Source: Excoecaria cochinchinensis
Taxonomy: Eukaryota > Streptophyta > Magnoliopsida > Malpighiales > Euphorbiaceae
Direction of reading: 5' to 3'
Length of the DNA stretch: 64,000 nt
Assembly: GCA_947683425.1 (NCBI GenBank)
Contig: CANTUQ010000059.1
Location: 124,001-188,000 of the forward strand
Below the pieces are notes generated by a model, which saw only the letters and a program-made list of their open reading frames with translations, made no database searches and was not told the DNA's origin. Made by a program: the position numbers and the translations under genes. Below, piece after piece: positions 34,619-48,390 of this stretch (its first letter is position 1; each line of letters starts with the position of its first letter).

Positions 34619-37472
34619 CGCAAAAATTCGTCAGGTCACGACGAAGCCAATCCTCGACGCATTGTGACCGGCAGGCTCCCAGTAGCTATTCCGATCAGGT
34701 TTTCCTGAATTATTCGACCCGGATCCAAAATTTCACCCATTTTGGCGATTTCTCGATTTCGGCGATTTCCCCTAGTATAATGCCTTCAGAAGCCCGTAAA
34801 AATTCGTCAGGTCACGACGAAGCCAATCCTCGACGCATTGTGACCGACAGGCTCCCAGTAGCTATTCCGATCAGGTTTTCCTGAATTATTCGACCCGGAT
34901 CCAAAATTTCACCACTTTTGGCGATTTCTCGATTTCGGCGATTTCCCCTAGTATAATGCCTTCAGAAGCCCGTAAAAATTCGTCAGGTCACGACGAAGCC
35001 AATCCTCGACGCATTGTGACCGGCAGGCTCCCAGTAGCTATTCCGATCAGGTTTTCCTGAATTATTCGACCCGGATCCAAAATTTCACCACTTTTGGCGA
35101 TTTCTCGATTTCGGCGATTTCCCCTAGTATAATGCCTTCAGAAGCCCGTAAAGATTCGTCAGGTCACGACGAAGCCATTCCTCGACGCATTGTGACCGGC
35201 AGGCTCCCAGTAGCTATTCCGATCAGGTTTTCCTGAATTATTCGACCCGGATCCAAAATTTCACCACTTTTGGCGATTTCTCGATTTCGGCGATTTCCCC
35301 TAGTATAATGCCTTCAGAAGCCCGTAAAGATTCGTCAGGTCACGACGAAGCCAATCCTCGACGCATTGTGACCGGCAGGCTCCCAGTAGCTATTCCGATC
35401 AGGTTTTCCTGAATTATTCGACCCGGATCCAAAATTTCACCACTTTTGGCGATTTCTCGATTTCGGCGATTTCCCCTAGTATAATGCCTTCAGAAGCCCG
35501 TAAAGATTCGTCAGGTCACGACGAAGCCAATCCTCGACGCATTGTGACCGGCAGGCTCCCAGTAGCTATTCCGATCAGGTTTTCCTGAATTATTCGACCC
35601 GGATCAAAAATTTCACCACTTTTGGCGATTTCTCGATTTCGGCGATTTCCCCTAGTATAATGCCTTCAGAAGCCCGTAAAGATTCGTCAGGTCACGACGA
35701 AGCCAATCCTCGACGCATTGTGACCGGCAGGCTCCCAGTAGCTATTCCGATCAGGTTTTCCTGAATTATTCGACCCGGATCCAAAATTTCACCACTTTTG
35801 GCGATTTCTCGATTTCCCCTAGTATAATGCCTTCAGAAGCCCGCAAAAATTCGTCAGGTCACGACGAAGCCAATCCTCGACGCATTGTGACCGGCAGGCT
35901 CCCAGTAGCTATTCCGATCAGGTTTTCCTGAATTATTCGACCCGGATCCAAAATTTCACCACTTTTGGCGATTTCTCGATTTCGGCGATTTCCCCTAGTA
36001 TAATGCCTTCAGAAGCCCGCAAAAATTCGTCAGGTCACGACGAAGCCAATCCTCGACGCATTGTGACCGGCAGGCTCCCAGTAGCTATTCCGATCAGGTT
36101 TTCCTGAATTATTCGACCCGGATCCAAAATTTCACCCATTTTGGCGATTTCTCGATTTCGGCGATTTCCCCTAGTATAATGCCTTCAGAAGCCCGTAAAA
36201 ATTCGTCAGGTCACGACGAAGCCAATCCTCGACGCATTGTGACCGACAGGCTCCCAGTAGCTATTCCGATCAGGTTTTCCTGAATTATTCGACCCGGATC
36301 CAAAATTTCACCACTTTTGGCGATTTCTCGATTTCGGCGATTTCCCCTAGTATAATGCCTTCAGAAGCCCGTAAAAATTCGTCAGGTCACGACGAAGCCA
36401 ATCCTCTACGCATTGTGACCGGCAGGCTCCCAGTAGCTATGCCGATCAGGTTTTCCTGAATTATTCGACCCGGATCCAAAATTTCACCACTTTTGGCGAT
36501 TTCTCGATTTCGGCGATTTCCCCTAGTATAATGCCTTCAGAAGCCCGTAAAAATTCGTCAGGTCACGACGAAGCCAATCCTCGACGCATTGTGACCGCCA
36601 GGCTCCCAGTAGCTATTCCGATCAGGTTTTCCTGAATTATTCGACCCGGATCCAAAATTTCATCACTTTTGGCAATTTCTCGATTTCGGCGATTTCCCCT
36701 AGTATAATGCCTTCAGAAGCCCGTAAAAATTCGTCAGGTCACGACGAAACCAATCCTCGACGCATTGTGACCGGCAGGCTCCCAGTAGCTATTCCGATCA
36801 GGTTTTCCTGAATTATTCGACCCGGATCCAAAATTTCACCACTTTTGGCGATTTCTCGATTTCGGCGATTTCCCCTAGTATAATGCCTTCAGAAGCCCGT
36901 AAAGATTCGTCAGGTCACGACGAAGCCAATCCTCGATGCATTGTGACCGGCAGGCTCCCAGTAGCTATTCCGATCAGGTTTTCCTGAATTATTCGACCCG
37001 GATCCAAAATTTCACCACTTTTGGCGATTTCTCTATTTCGGCGATTTCCCCTAGTATAATGCCTTCAGAAGCCCGTAAAGATTCGTCAGGTCACGACGAA
37101 GCCAATCCTCGACGCATTGTGACCGGCAGGCTCCCAGTAGCTATTCCGATCAGGTTTTCCTGAATTATTCGACCCGGATCCAAAATTTCACCACTTTTGG
37201 CGATTTCTCGATTTCGTCGATTTCCCCTAGTATAATGGCTTCAGAAGCCCGTAAAGATTCGTCAGGTCACGACGAAGCCAATCCTCGACGCATTGTGACC
37301 GGAAGGCTCCCAGTAGCTATTCCGATCAGGTTTTCCTGAATTATTCGACCCGGATCCAAAATTTCACCACTTTTGGCGATTTCTCGATTTCGGCGATTTC
37401 CCCTAGTATAATGCCTTCAGAAGCCCGCAAAAATTCGTCAGGTCACGACGAAGCCAATCCTCGACGCATTGT
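34619..37472. repeat. Mixed units with an 8-monomer (1399-bp) duplication
   Basis: A CGCAAAAATT unit with CACCCATTTTGG, followed by GACCGACAGG, occurs at 34734/34842 and again at 36133/36241, exactly 1399 bp apart (8 x 176 minus the 9 bp lost at the 167-bp unit near 35811). Between them are CGTAAAAATT units and four GTAAAGATT units. Later units carry scattered changes (CCTCTACGC and CTATGCCGATC near 36410-36440, CATCACTTTTGGCAATTT near 36661, GATGCATTG near 36936, CGTCGATTTCC near 37215, AATGGCTTC near 37237). Confidence 0.85.
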
Positions 37473-40400
37473 GACCGGCAGGCTCCCAGTAGCTATTCCG
37501 ATCAGGTTTTCCTGAATTATTCGACCCGGATCCAAAATTTCACCACTTTTGGCGATTTCTCGATTTCCCCTAGTATAATGCCTTCAGAAGCCCGCAAAAA
37601 TTCGTCAGGTCACGACGAAGCCAATCCTCGACGCATTGTGACCGGCAGGCTCCCAGTAGCTATTCCGATCAGGTTTTCCTGAATTATTCGACCCGGATCC
37701 AAAATTTCACCACTTTTGGCGATTTCTCGATTTCGGCGATTTCCCCTAGTATAATGCCTTCAGAAGCCCGCAAAAATTCGTCAGGTCACGACGAAGCCAA
37801 TCCTCGACGCATTGTGACCGGCAGGCTCCCAGTAGCTATTCCGATCAGGTTTTCCTGAATTATTCGACCCGGATCCAAAATTTCACCACTTTTGGCGATT
37901 TCGGCGATTTCCCCTAGTATAATGCCTTCAGAAGCCCGCAAAAATTCGTCAGGTCACGACGAAGCCAATCCTCGACGCATTGTGACCGGCAGGCTCCCAG
38001 TAGCTATTCCGATCAGGTTTTCCTGAATTATTCGACTCGGATCCAAAATTTCACCACTTTTGGCGATTTCGGCGATTTCCCCTAGTATAATGCCTTCAGA
38101 AGCCCGCAAAAATTCGTCAGGTCACGACGAAGCCAATCCTCGACGCATTGTGACCGGCAGGCTCCCAGTAGCTATTCCGATCAGGTTTTCCTGAATTATT
38201 CGACCCGGATCCAAAATTTCACCACTTTTGGCGATTTCGGCGATTTCCCCTAGTATAATGCCTTCAGAAGCCCGCAAAAATTCGTCAGGTCACGACGAAG
38301 CCAATCCTCGACGCATTGTGACCGGCAGGCTCCCAGTAGCTATTCCGATCAGGTTTTCCTAAATTATTCGACTCGGATCCAAAATTTCACCACTTTTGGC
38401 GATTTCGGCGATTTCCCCTAGTATAATGCCTTCAGAAGCCCGCAAAAATTCGTCAGGTCACGACGAAGCCAATCCTCGACGCATTGTGACCGGCAAGCTC
38501 CCAGTAGCTATTCCGATCAGGTTTTCCTGAATTATTCGACCCGGATCCAAAATTTCACCACTTTTGGCGATTTCTCGATTTCCCCTAGTATAATGCCTTC
38601 AGAAGCCCGCAAAAATTCGTCAGGTCACGACGAAGCCAATCCTCGACGCATTGTGACCGGCAGGCTCCCAGTAGCTATTCCGATCAGGTTTTCCTGAATT
38701 ATTCGACCCGGATCCAAAATTTCACCACTTTTGGCGATTTCTCGATTTCGGCTATTTCCCCTAGTATAATGCCTTCAGAAGCCCGCAAAAATTCGTCAGG
38801 TCACGACGAAGCCAATCCTCGACGCATTGTGACCGGCAGGCTCCCAGTAGCTATTCCGATCAGGTTTTCCTGAATTATTCGACCCGGATCCAAAATTTCA
38901 CCACTTTTGGCGATTTCGGCGATTTCCCCTAGTATAATGCCTTCAGAAGCCCGCAAAAATTCGTCAGGTCACGACGAAGCCAATCCTCGACGCATTGTGA
39001 CCGGCAGGCTCCCAGTAGCTATTCCGATCAGGTTTTCCTGAATTATTCGACTCGGATCCAAAATTTCACCACTTTTGGCGATTTCGGCGATTTCCCCTAG
39101 TATAATGCCTTCAGAAGCCCGCAAAAATTCGTCAGGTCACGACGAAGCCAATCCTCGACGCATTGTGACCGGCAGGCTCCCAGTAGCTATTCCGATCAGG
39201 TTTTCCTGAATTATTCGACCCGGATCCAAAATTTCACCACTTTTGGCGATTTCTCGATTTCGGCGATTTCCCCTAGTATAATGCCTTCAGAAGCCCGCAA
39301 AAATTCGTCAGGTCACGACGAAGCCAATCCTCGACGCATTGTGACCGGCAGGCTCCCAGTAGCTATTCCGATCAGGTTTTCCTGAATTATTCGACCCGGA
39401 TCCAAAATTTCACCACTTTTGGCGATTTCGACGATTTCCCCTAGTATAATGCCTTCAGAAGCCCGCAAAAATTCGTCAGGTCACGACGAAGCCAATCCTC
39501 GACGCATTGTGACCGGCAGGCTCCCAGTAGCTATTCCGATCAGGTTTTCCTGAATTATTCGACCCGGATCCAAAATTTCACCACTTTTGGCGATTTCTCG
39601 ATTTCGGCGATTTCCCCTAGTATAATGCCTTCAGAAGCCCGCAAAAATTCGTCAGGTCACGACGAAGCCAATCCTCGACGCATTGTGACCGGCAGGCTCC
39701 CAGTAGCTATTCCGATCAGGTTTTCCTGAATTATTCGACCCGGATCCAAAATTTCACCACTTTTGGCGATTTCTCGATTTCGGCGATTTCCCCTAGTAGA
39801 ATGCCTTCAGAAGCCCGCAAAAATTCGTCAGGTCACGACGAAGCCAATCCTCGACGCATTGTGACCGGCAGGCTCCCAGTAGCTATTCCGATCAGGTTTT
39901 CCTGAATTATTCGACCCGGATCCAAAATTTCACCACTTTTGGCAATTTCTCGATTTCGGCGATTTCCCCTAGTATAATGCCTTCAGAAGCCCGCAAAAAT
40001 TCGTCAGGTCACGACGAAGCCAATCCTCGACGCATTGTGACCGGCAGGCTCCCAGTAGCTATTCCGATCAGGTTTTCCTAAATTATTCGACCCGGATCAA
40101 AAATTTCACCACTTTTGGCGATTTCTCGATTTCGGCGATTTCCCCTAGTATAATGCCTTCAGAAGCCCGCAAAAATTCGTCAGGTCACGACGAAGCCAAT
40201 CCTCGACGCATTGTGACCGGCAGGCTCCCAGTAGCTATTCCGATCAGGTTTTCCTGAATTATTCGACCCGGATCCAAAATTTCACCACTTTTGGCGATTT
40301 CTCGATTTCGGCGATTTCCCCTAGTATAATGCCTTCAGAAGCCCGCAAAAATTCGTCAGGTCACGACGAAGCCAATCCCCGACGCATTGTGACCGGCAGG

Positions 40401-40742
40401 CTCCCAGTAGCTATTCCGATCAGGTTTTCCTGAATTATTCGACCCGGATCCAAAATTTCACCACTTTTGCCGATTTCTCGATTTCGGCGATTTCCCCTAG
40501 TATAATGCCTTCAGAAGCCCGCAAAAATTCGTCAAGTCACGACGAAGCCAATCCTCGACGCATTGTGACCGGCAGGCTCCCAGTAGCTATTTCGATCAGG
40601 TTTTCCTGAATTATTCGACCCGGATCAAAAATTTCACCACTTTTGGCGATTTCTCGATTTCGGCGATTTCCCCTAGTATAATGCCTTCAGAAGCCCGCAA
40701 AAATTCGTCAGGTCACGACGAAGCCAATCCTCGACGCATTGT
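37473..40742. repeat. 19-mer HOR copy 1, 3270 bp
   Basis: This HOR is rich in shortened units: two 167-bp and seven 168-bp forms among 19, so 19 x 176 minus 74 gives 3270 exactly. Ordered markers: 167-bp unit (37561), run of 168-bp units with CGACTCGG and CCTAAATTATTC, 167-bp unit (38571), GGCTATTTCC (38750), 168-bp units, TTTCGACGATTT (39427), CTAGTAGAATG (39791-39801), GGCAATTTC (39941), CCTAAATT with GGATCA (40078-40095), AATCCCCGACG (40374). The same order at the same spacing follows from 40743. Homology to copy 2 holds from about 37.4 to 40.3 kb. Confidence 0.92.
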
Positions 40743-43562
40743 GACCGGCAGGCTCCCAGTAGCTATTCCGTTCAGGTTTTCCTGAATTATTCGACCCGGA
40801 TCCAAAATTTCACCACTTTTGGCGATTTCTCGATTTCCCCTAGTATAATGCCTTCAGAAGCCCGCAAAAATTCGTCAGGTCACGACGAAGCCAATCCTCG
40901 ACGCATTGTGACCGGCAGGCTCCCAGTAGCTATTCCGATCAGGTTTTCCTGAATTATTCGACCCGGATCCAAAATTTCACCACTTTTGGCGATTTCTCGA
41001 TTTCGGCGATTTCCCCTAGTATAATGCCTTCAGAAGCCCGCAAAAATTCGTCAGGTCACGACGAAGCCAATCCTCGACGCATTGTGACCGGCAGGCTCCC
41101 AGTAGCTATTCCGATCAGGTTTTCCTGAATTATTCGACCCGGATCCAAAATTTCACCACTTTTGGCGATTTCGGCGATTTCCCCTAGTATAATGCCTTCA
41201 GAAGCCCGCAAAAATTCGTCAGGTCACGACGAAGCCAATCCTCGACGCATTGTGACCGGCAGGCTCCCAGTAGCTATTCCGATCAGGTTTTCCTGAATTA
41301 TTCGACTCGGATCCAAAATTTCACCACTTTTGGCGATTTCGGCGATTTCCCCTAGTATAATGCCTTCAGAAGCCCGCAAAAATTCGTCAGGTCACGACGA
41401 AGCCAATCCTCGACGCATTGTGACCGGCAGGCTCCCAGTAGCTATTCCGATCAGGTTTTCCTGAATTATTCGACCCGGATCCAAAATTTCACCACTTTTG
41501 GCGATTTCGGCGATTTCCCCTAGTATAATGCCTTCAGAAGCCCGCAAAAATTCGTCAGGTCACGACGAAGCCAATCCTCGACGCATTGTGACCGGCAGGC
41601 TCCCAGTAGCTATTCCGATCAGGTTTTCCTAAATTATTCGACTCGGATCCAAAATTTCACCACTTTTGGCGATTTCGGCGATTTCCCCTAGTATAATGCC
41701 TTCAGAAGCCCGCAAAAATTCGTCAGGTCACGACGAAGCCAATCCTCGACGCATTGTGACCGGCAGGCTCCCAGTAGCTATTCCGATCAGGTTTTCCTGA
41801 ATTATTCGACCCGGATCCAAAATTTCACCACTTTTGGCGATTTCTCGATTTCCCCTAGTATAATGCCTTCAGAAGCCCGCAAAAATTCGTCAGGTCACGA
41901 CGAAGCCAATCCTCGACGCATTGTGACCGGCAGGCTCCCAGTAGCTATTCCGATCAGGTTTTCCTGAATTATTCGACCCGGATCCAAAATTTCACCACTT
42001 TTGGCGATTTCTCGATTTCGGCTATTTCCCCTAGTATAATGCCTTCAGAAGCCCGCAAAAATTCGTCAGGTCACGACGAAGCCAATCCTCGACGCATTGT
42101 GACCGGCAGGCTCCCAGTAGCTATTCCGATCAGGTTTTCCTGAATTATTCGATCCGGATCCAAAATTTCACCACTTTTGGCGATTTCGGCGATTTCCCCT
42201 AGTATAATGCCTTCAGAAGCCCGCAAAAATTCGTCAGGTCACGACGAAGCCAATCCTCGACGCATTGTGACCGGCAGGCTCCCAGTAGCTATTCCGATCA
42301 GGTTTTCCTGAATTATTCGACTCGGATCCAAAATTTCACCACTTTTGGCGATTTCGGCGATTTCCCCTAGTATAATGCCTTCAGAAGCCCGCAAAAATTC
42401 GTCAGGTCACGACGAAGCCAATCCTCGACGCATTGTGACCGGCAGGCTCCCAGTAGCTATTCCGATCAGGTTTTCCTGAATTATTCGACCCGGATCCAAA
42501 ATTTCACCACTTTTGGCGATTTCTCGATTTCGGCGATTTCCCCTAGTATAATGCCTTCAGAAGCCCGCAAAAATTCGTCAGGTCACGACGAAGCCAATCC
42601 TCGACGCATTGTGACCGGCAGGCTCCCAGTAGCTATTCCGATCAGGTTTTCCTGAATTATTCGACCCGGATCCAAAATTTCACCACTTTTGGCGATTTCG
42701 ACGATTTCCCCTAGTATAATGCCTTCAGAAGCCCGCAAAAATTCGTCAGGTCACGACGAAGCCAATCCTCGACGCATTGTGACCGGCAGGCTCCCAGTAG
42801 CTATTCCGATCAGGTTTTCCTGAATTATTCGACCCGGATCCAAAATTTCACCACTTTTGGCGATTTCTCGATTTCGGCGATTTCCCCTAGTATAATGCCT
42901 TCAGAAGCCCGCAAAAATTCGTCAGGTCACGACGAAGCCAATCCTCGACGCATTGTGACCGGCAGGCTCCCAGTAGCTATTCCGATCAGGTTTTCCTGAA
43001 TTATTCGACCCGGATCCAAAATTTCACCACTTTTGGCGATTTCTCGATTTCGGCGATTTCCCCTAGTAGAATGCCTTCAGAAGCCCGCAAAAATTCGTCA
43101 GGTCACGACGAAGCCAATCCTCGACGCATTGTGACCGGCAGGCTCCCAGTAGCTATTCCGATCAGGTTTTCCTGAATTATTCGACCCGGATCCAAAATTT
43201 CACCACTTTTGGCAATTTCTCGATTTCGGCGATTTTCCCTAGTATAATGCCTTCAGAAGCCCGCAAAAATTCGTCAGGTCACGACGAAGCCAATCCTCGA
43301 CGCATTGTGACCGGCAGGCTCCCAGTAGCTATTCCGATCAGGTTTTCCTAAATTATTCGACCCGGATCAAAAATTTCACCACTTTTGGCGATTTCTCGAT
43401 TTCGGCGATTTCCCCTAGTATAATGCCTTCAGAAGCCCGCAAAAATTCGTCAGGTCACGACGAAGCCAATCCTCGACGCATTGTGACCGGCAGGCTCCCA
43501 GTAGCTATTCCGATCAGGTTTTCCTGAATTATTCGACCCGGATCAAAAATTTCACCACTTTT
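40743..43562. repeat. 19-mer HOR copy 2 (3270-bp offset)
   Basis: It repeats every marker of copy 1 at +3270 bp, including CTAGTAGAATG (43061-43071) and GGCAATTTC (43211). Private differences are few: GTTCAGG near 40770, CCGGCAGGCTCC here against CCGGCAAGCTCC in copy 1, GATCCGG near 42150, and GATTTTCCCTAG near 43231. Homology ends at about 43563, where this copy enters a GGGGATTT/CTAATATAATG unit while copy 1 goes on to AATCCCCGACG. The low divergence points to a recent tandem duplication. Confidence 0.92.
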
Positions 43563-45740
43563 GGGGATTTCTCGATTTCGGCGATTTCCCCTAATATAAT
43601 GCCTTCAGAAGCCCGCAAAAATTCGTCAGGTCACGACGAAGCCAATCCTCGACGCATTGTGACCGGCAGGCTCCCAGTAGCTATTCCGATCAGGTTTTCC
43701 TGAATTATTCGACCCGGATCCAAAATTTCACCACTTTTGGCGATTTCGGCGATTTCCCCTAGTATAATGCCTTCAGAAGCCCGCAAAAATTCGTCAGGTC
43801 ACGACGAAGCCAATCCTCGACGCATTGTGACCGGCAGGCTCCCAGTAGCTATTCCGATCAGGTTTTCCTGAATTATTCGACCCGGATCCAAAATTTCACC
43901 ACTTTTGGCGATTTCTCGATTTCGGCGATTTCCCCTAGTATAATGCCTTCAGAAGCCCGCAAAAATTCGTCAGGTCACGACGAAGCCAATCCTCGACGCA
44001 TTGTGACCGGCAGGCTCCCAGTAGCTATTCCGATCAGGTTTTCCTGAATTATTCGACCCGGATCCAAAATTTCACCACTTTTGGCGATTTCGGCGATTTC
44101 CCCTAGTATAATGCCTTCAGAAGCCCGCAAAAATTCGTCAGGTCACGACGAATCCAATCCTCGATGCATTGTGACCGGCAGGCTCCCAGTAGCTATTCCG
44201 ATCAGGTTTTCCTGAATTATTCGACCCGGATCCAAAATTTCACCACTTTTGGCGATTTCTCGATTTCGGCGATTTCCCCTAGTATAATGCCTTCAGAAGC
44301 CCGCAAAAATTCGTCAGGTCACGACGAAGCCAATCCTCGACGCATTGTGACCGGCAGGCTCCCAGTAGCTATTCCGATCAGGTTTTCCTGAATTATTCGA
44401 CCCGGATCCAAAATTTCACCACTTTTGGCGATTTCTCGATTTCGGCGATTTCCCCTAGTATAATGCCTTCAGAAGCCCGCAAAAATTCGTCAGGTCACGA
44501 CGAAGCCAATCCTCGACGCATTGTGACCGGCAGGCTCCCAGTAGCTATTCCGATCAGGTTTTCCTGAATTATTCGACCCGGATCCAAAATTTCACCACTT
44601 TTGGCGATTTCTCGATTTCGGCGATTTCCCCTAGTATAATGCCTTCAGAAGCCCGCAAAAATTCGTCAGGTCACCACGAAGCCAATCCTCGACGCATTGT
44701 GACCGGCAGGCTCCCAGTAGCTATTCCGATCAGGTTTTCCTGAATTATTCGACCCGGATCCAAAATTTCACCACTTTTGGCGATTTCTCGATTTCGGCGA
44801 TTTCCCCTAGTATAATGCCTTCAGAAGCCCGCAAAAATTCGTCAGGTCACGACGAAGCCAATCCTCGACGCATTGTGACCGGCAGGCTCCCAGTAGCTAT
44901 TCCGATCAGGTTTTCCTGAATTATTCGACCCGGATCCAAAATTTCACCATTTTTGGCGATTTCGGCGATTTTCCCTAGTATAATGCCTTCAGAAGCCCGC
45001 AAAAATTCGTCAGGTCACGACGAAGCCAATCCTCGACGCATTGTGACCGGCAGGCTCCCAGTAGCTATTTCGATCAGGTTTTCCTAAATTATTCGACCCG
45101 GATCCAAAATTTCACCACTTTTGGCGATTTCTCGATTTCGGCAATTTCCCCTAGTATAATGCCTTCAGAAGCCCGCAAAAATTCGTCAGGTCACGACGAA
45201 GCCAATCCTCGACGCATTGTGACCGGCAGGCTCCCAGTAGCTATTCCGATCAAGTTTTCCTGAATTATTCGACCCGGATCCAAAATTTCACCACTTTTGG
45301 CGATTTCTCGATTTCGGCGATTTCCCCTAGTATAATGCCTTCAGAAGCCCGCAAAAATTCGTCAGGTCACGACGAAGCCAATCCTCGACGCATTGTGACC
45401 GGCAGGCTCCCAGTAGCTATTCCGATCAGGTTTTCCTGAATTATTCGACCCGGATCCAAAATTTCACCACTTTTGGCGATTTCTCGATTTCGGCGATTTC
45501 CCCTAGTATAATGCCTTCAGAAGCCCGCAAAAATTCGTCAGGTCACGACGAAGCCAATCCTCGACGCATTGTGACCGGCAGGCTCCCAGTAGCTATTCCG
45601 ATCAGGTTTTCCTGAATTATTCGACCCGGATCCAAAATTTCACCACTTTTGGCGATTTCGACGATTTCCCCTAGTATAATGCCTTCAGAAGCCCGCAAAA
45701 ATTCGTCAGGTCACGACGAAGCCAATCCTCGATGCATTGT
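43563..45740. repeat. Mixed block with several 168-bp units
   Basis: It opens with the GGGGATTT/CTAATATAATG haplotype (43564/43594) and holds 168-bp units near 43741, 44090, 44958 and 45657. A GATGCATTG unit lies near 44164, GTCACCACG near 44673, and a CCTAAATT unit with GGCAATTTCC followed by GATCAAGTTTTCC near 45083-45250. That last module returns at 48.4 and 52.1 kb. Confidence 0.82.
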
Positions 45741-47316
45741 GACCGGCAGGCTCCCAGTAGCTATTCCGATCAGGTTTTTCTGAATTATTCGACCCGGATC
45801 CAAAATTTCACCACTTTTGGCGATTTCTCGATTTCGGCGATTTCCCCTAGTATAATGCCTTCAGAAGCCCGCAAAAATTCGTCAGGTCACGACGAAGCCA
45901 ATCCTCGACGCATTGTGACCGGCAGGCTCCCAGTAGCTATTCCGATCAGGTTTTCCTGAATTATTCGACCCGGATCCAAAATTTCACCACTTTTGGCGAT
46001 TTCTCGATTTCGGCGATTTCCCCTAGTATAATGCCTTCAGAAGCCCGCAAAAATTCGTCAGGTCACGACGAAGCCAATCCTCGACGCATTGTGACCGGCA
46101 GGCTCCCAGTAGCTATTCCGATCAGGTTTTCCTGAATTATTCGACCCGGATCCAAAATTTCACCACTTTTGGCAATTTCTCGATTTCGGCGATTTCCCCT
46201 AGTATAATGCCTTCAGAAGCCCGCAAAAATTCGTCAGGTCACGACGAAGCCAATCCTCGACGCATTGTGACCGGCAGGCTCCCAGTAGCTATTCCGATCA
46301 GGTTTTCCTAAATTATTCGACCCGGATCCAAAATTTCACCACTTTTGGCGATTTCTCGATTTCGGCGATTTCCCCTAGTATAATGCCTTCAGAAGCCCGC
46401 AAAAATTCGTCAGGTCACGACGAAGCCAATCCTCGACGCATTGTGACCGGCAGGCTCCCAGTAGCTATTCCGATCAGGTTTTCCTGAATTATTCGACCCG
46501 GATCCAAAATTTCACCACTTTTGGCGATTTCTCGATTTCGGCGATTTCCCCTAGTATAATGCCTTCAGAAGCCCGCAAAAATTCGTCAGGTCACGACGAA
46601 GCCAATCCCCGACGCATTGTGACCGGCAGGCTCCCAGTAGCTATTCCGATCAGGTTTTCCTGAATTATTCGACCCGGATCCAAAATTTCACCACTTTTGG
46701 CGATTTCTCGATTTCGGCGATTTCCCCTAGTATAATGCCTTCAGAAGCCCGCAAAAATTCGTCAGGTCACGACGAAGCCAATCCTCGACGCATTGTGACC
46801 GGCAGGCTCCCAGTAGCTATTCCGATCAAGTTTTCCTGAATTATTCGACCCGGATCCAAAATTTCACCACTTTTGGCGATTTCTCGATTTCGGCGATTTC
46901 CCCTAGTATAATGCCTTCAGAAGCCCGCAAAAATTCGTCAGGTCACGACGAAGCCAATCCTCGACGCATTGTGACCGGCAGGCTCCCAGTAGCTATTCCG
47001 ATCAGGTTTTCCTGAATTATTCGACCCGGATCCAAAATTTCACCACTTTTGGCGATTTCTCGATTTCGGCGATTTCCCCTAGTATAATGCCTTCAGAAGC
47101 CCGCAAAAATTCGTCAGGTCACGACGAAGCCAATCCTCGACGCATTGTGACCGGCAGGCTCCCAGTAGCTATTCCGATCAGGTTTTCCTGAATTATTCGA
47201 CCCGGATCCAAAATTTCACCACTTTTGGCGATTTCGACGATTTCCCCTAGTATAATGCCTTCAGAAGCCCGCAAAAATTCGTCAGGTCACGACGAAGCCA
47301 ATCCTCGACGCATTGT
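45741..47316. repeat. 9-mer HOR copy 1, 1576 bp
   Basis: Period 9 x 176 minus 8. Markers with exact +1576 partners: TTTCGACGATTT (45661 to 47237), GGCAATTTC (46171 to 47747), AATCCCCGACG (46604 to 48180) and GATCAAG (45248 to 46824). The CGACGATTT to GGCAATTTC spacing of 510 bp is also the same in both copies of the 19-mer HOR, so this 9-mer is built from part of that larger unit. Unlike the 19-mer copies, it has no CTAGTAGAATG change. Confidence 0.9.
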
Positions 47317-48390
47317 GACCGGCAGGCTCCCAGTAGCTATTCCGATCAGGTTTTCCTGAATTATTCGACCCGGATCCAAAATTTCACCACTTTTGGCGAT
47401 TTCTCGATTTCGGCGATTTCCCCTAGTATAATGCCTTCAGAAGCCCGCAAAAATTCGTCAGGTCACGACGAAGCCAATCCTCGACGCATTGTGACCGGCA
47501 GGCTCCCAGTAGCTATTCCGATCAGGTTTTCCTGAATTATTCGACCCGGATCCAAAATTTCACCACTTTTGGCGATTTCTCGATTTCGGCGATTTCCCCT
47601 AGTATAATGCCTTCAGAAGCCCGCAAAAATTCGTCAGGTCACGACGAAGCCAATCCTCGACGCATTGTGACCGGCAGGCTCCCAGTAGCTATTCCGATCA
47701 GGTTTTCCTGAATTATTCGACCCGGATCCAAAATTTCACCACTTTTGGCAATTTCTCGATTTCGGCGATTTCCCCTAGTATAATGCCTTCAGAAGCCCGC
47801 AAAAATTCGTCAGGTCACGACGAAGCCAATCCTCGACGCATTGTGACCGGCAGGCTCCCAGTAGCTATTCCGATCAGGTTTTCCTAAATTATTCGACCCG
47901 GATCAAAAATTTCACCACTTTTGGCGATTTCTCGATTTCGGCGATTTCCCCTAGTATAATGCCTTCAGAAGCCCGCAAAAATTCGTCAGGTCACGACGAA
48001 GCCAATCCTCGACGCATTGTGACCGGCAGGCTCCCAGTAGCTATTCCGATCAGGTTTTCCTGAATTATTCGACCCGGATCCAAAATTTCACCACTTTTGG
48101 CGATTTCTCGATTTCGGCGATTTCCCCTAGTATAATGCCTTCAGAAGCCCGCAAAAATTCGTCAGGTCACGACGAAGCCAATCCCCGACGCATTGTGACC
48201 GGCAGGCTCCCAGTAGCTATTCCGATCAGGTTTTCCTGAATTATTCGACCCGGATCCAAAATTTCACCACTTTTGGCGATTTCTCGATTTCGGCGATTTC
48301 CCCTAGTATAATGCCTTCAGAAGCCCGCAAAAATTCGTCAGGTCACGACGAAGCCAATCCTCGACGCATTGTGACCGGCAGGCTCCCAGT
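47317..48390. repeat. 9-mer HOR copy 2, partial
   Basis: It continues the 1576-bp pattern through GGCAATTTC (47747), CCTAAATT with GGATCA (near 47882-47902) and AATCCCCGACG (48180). It then diverges: the expected GATCAAG at 48400 is absent, and a CCTAAATT/GGCAATTTCC unit starts instead. The AATCCCCGACG unit at 48180 is the first unit of the following 21-mer HOR. Confidence 0.85.
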
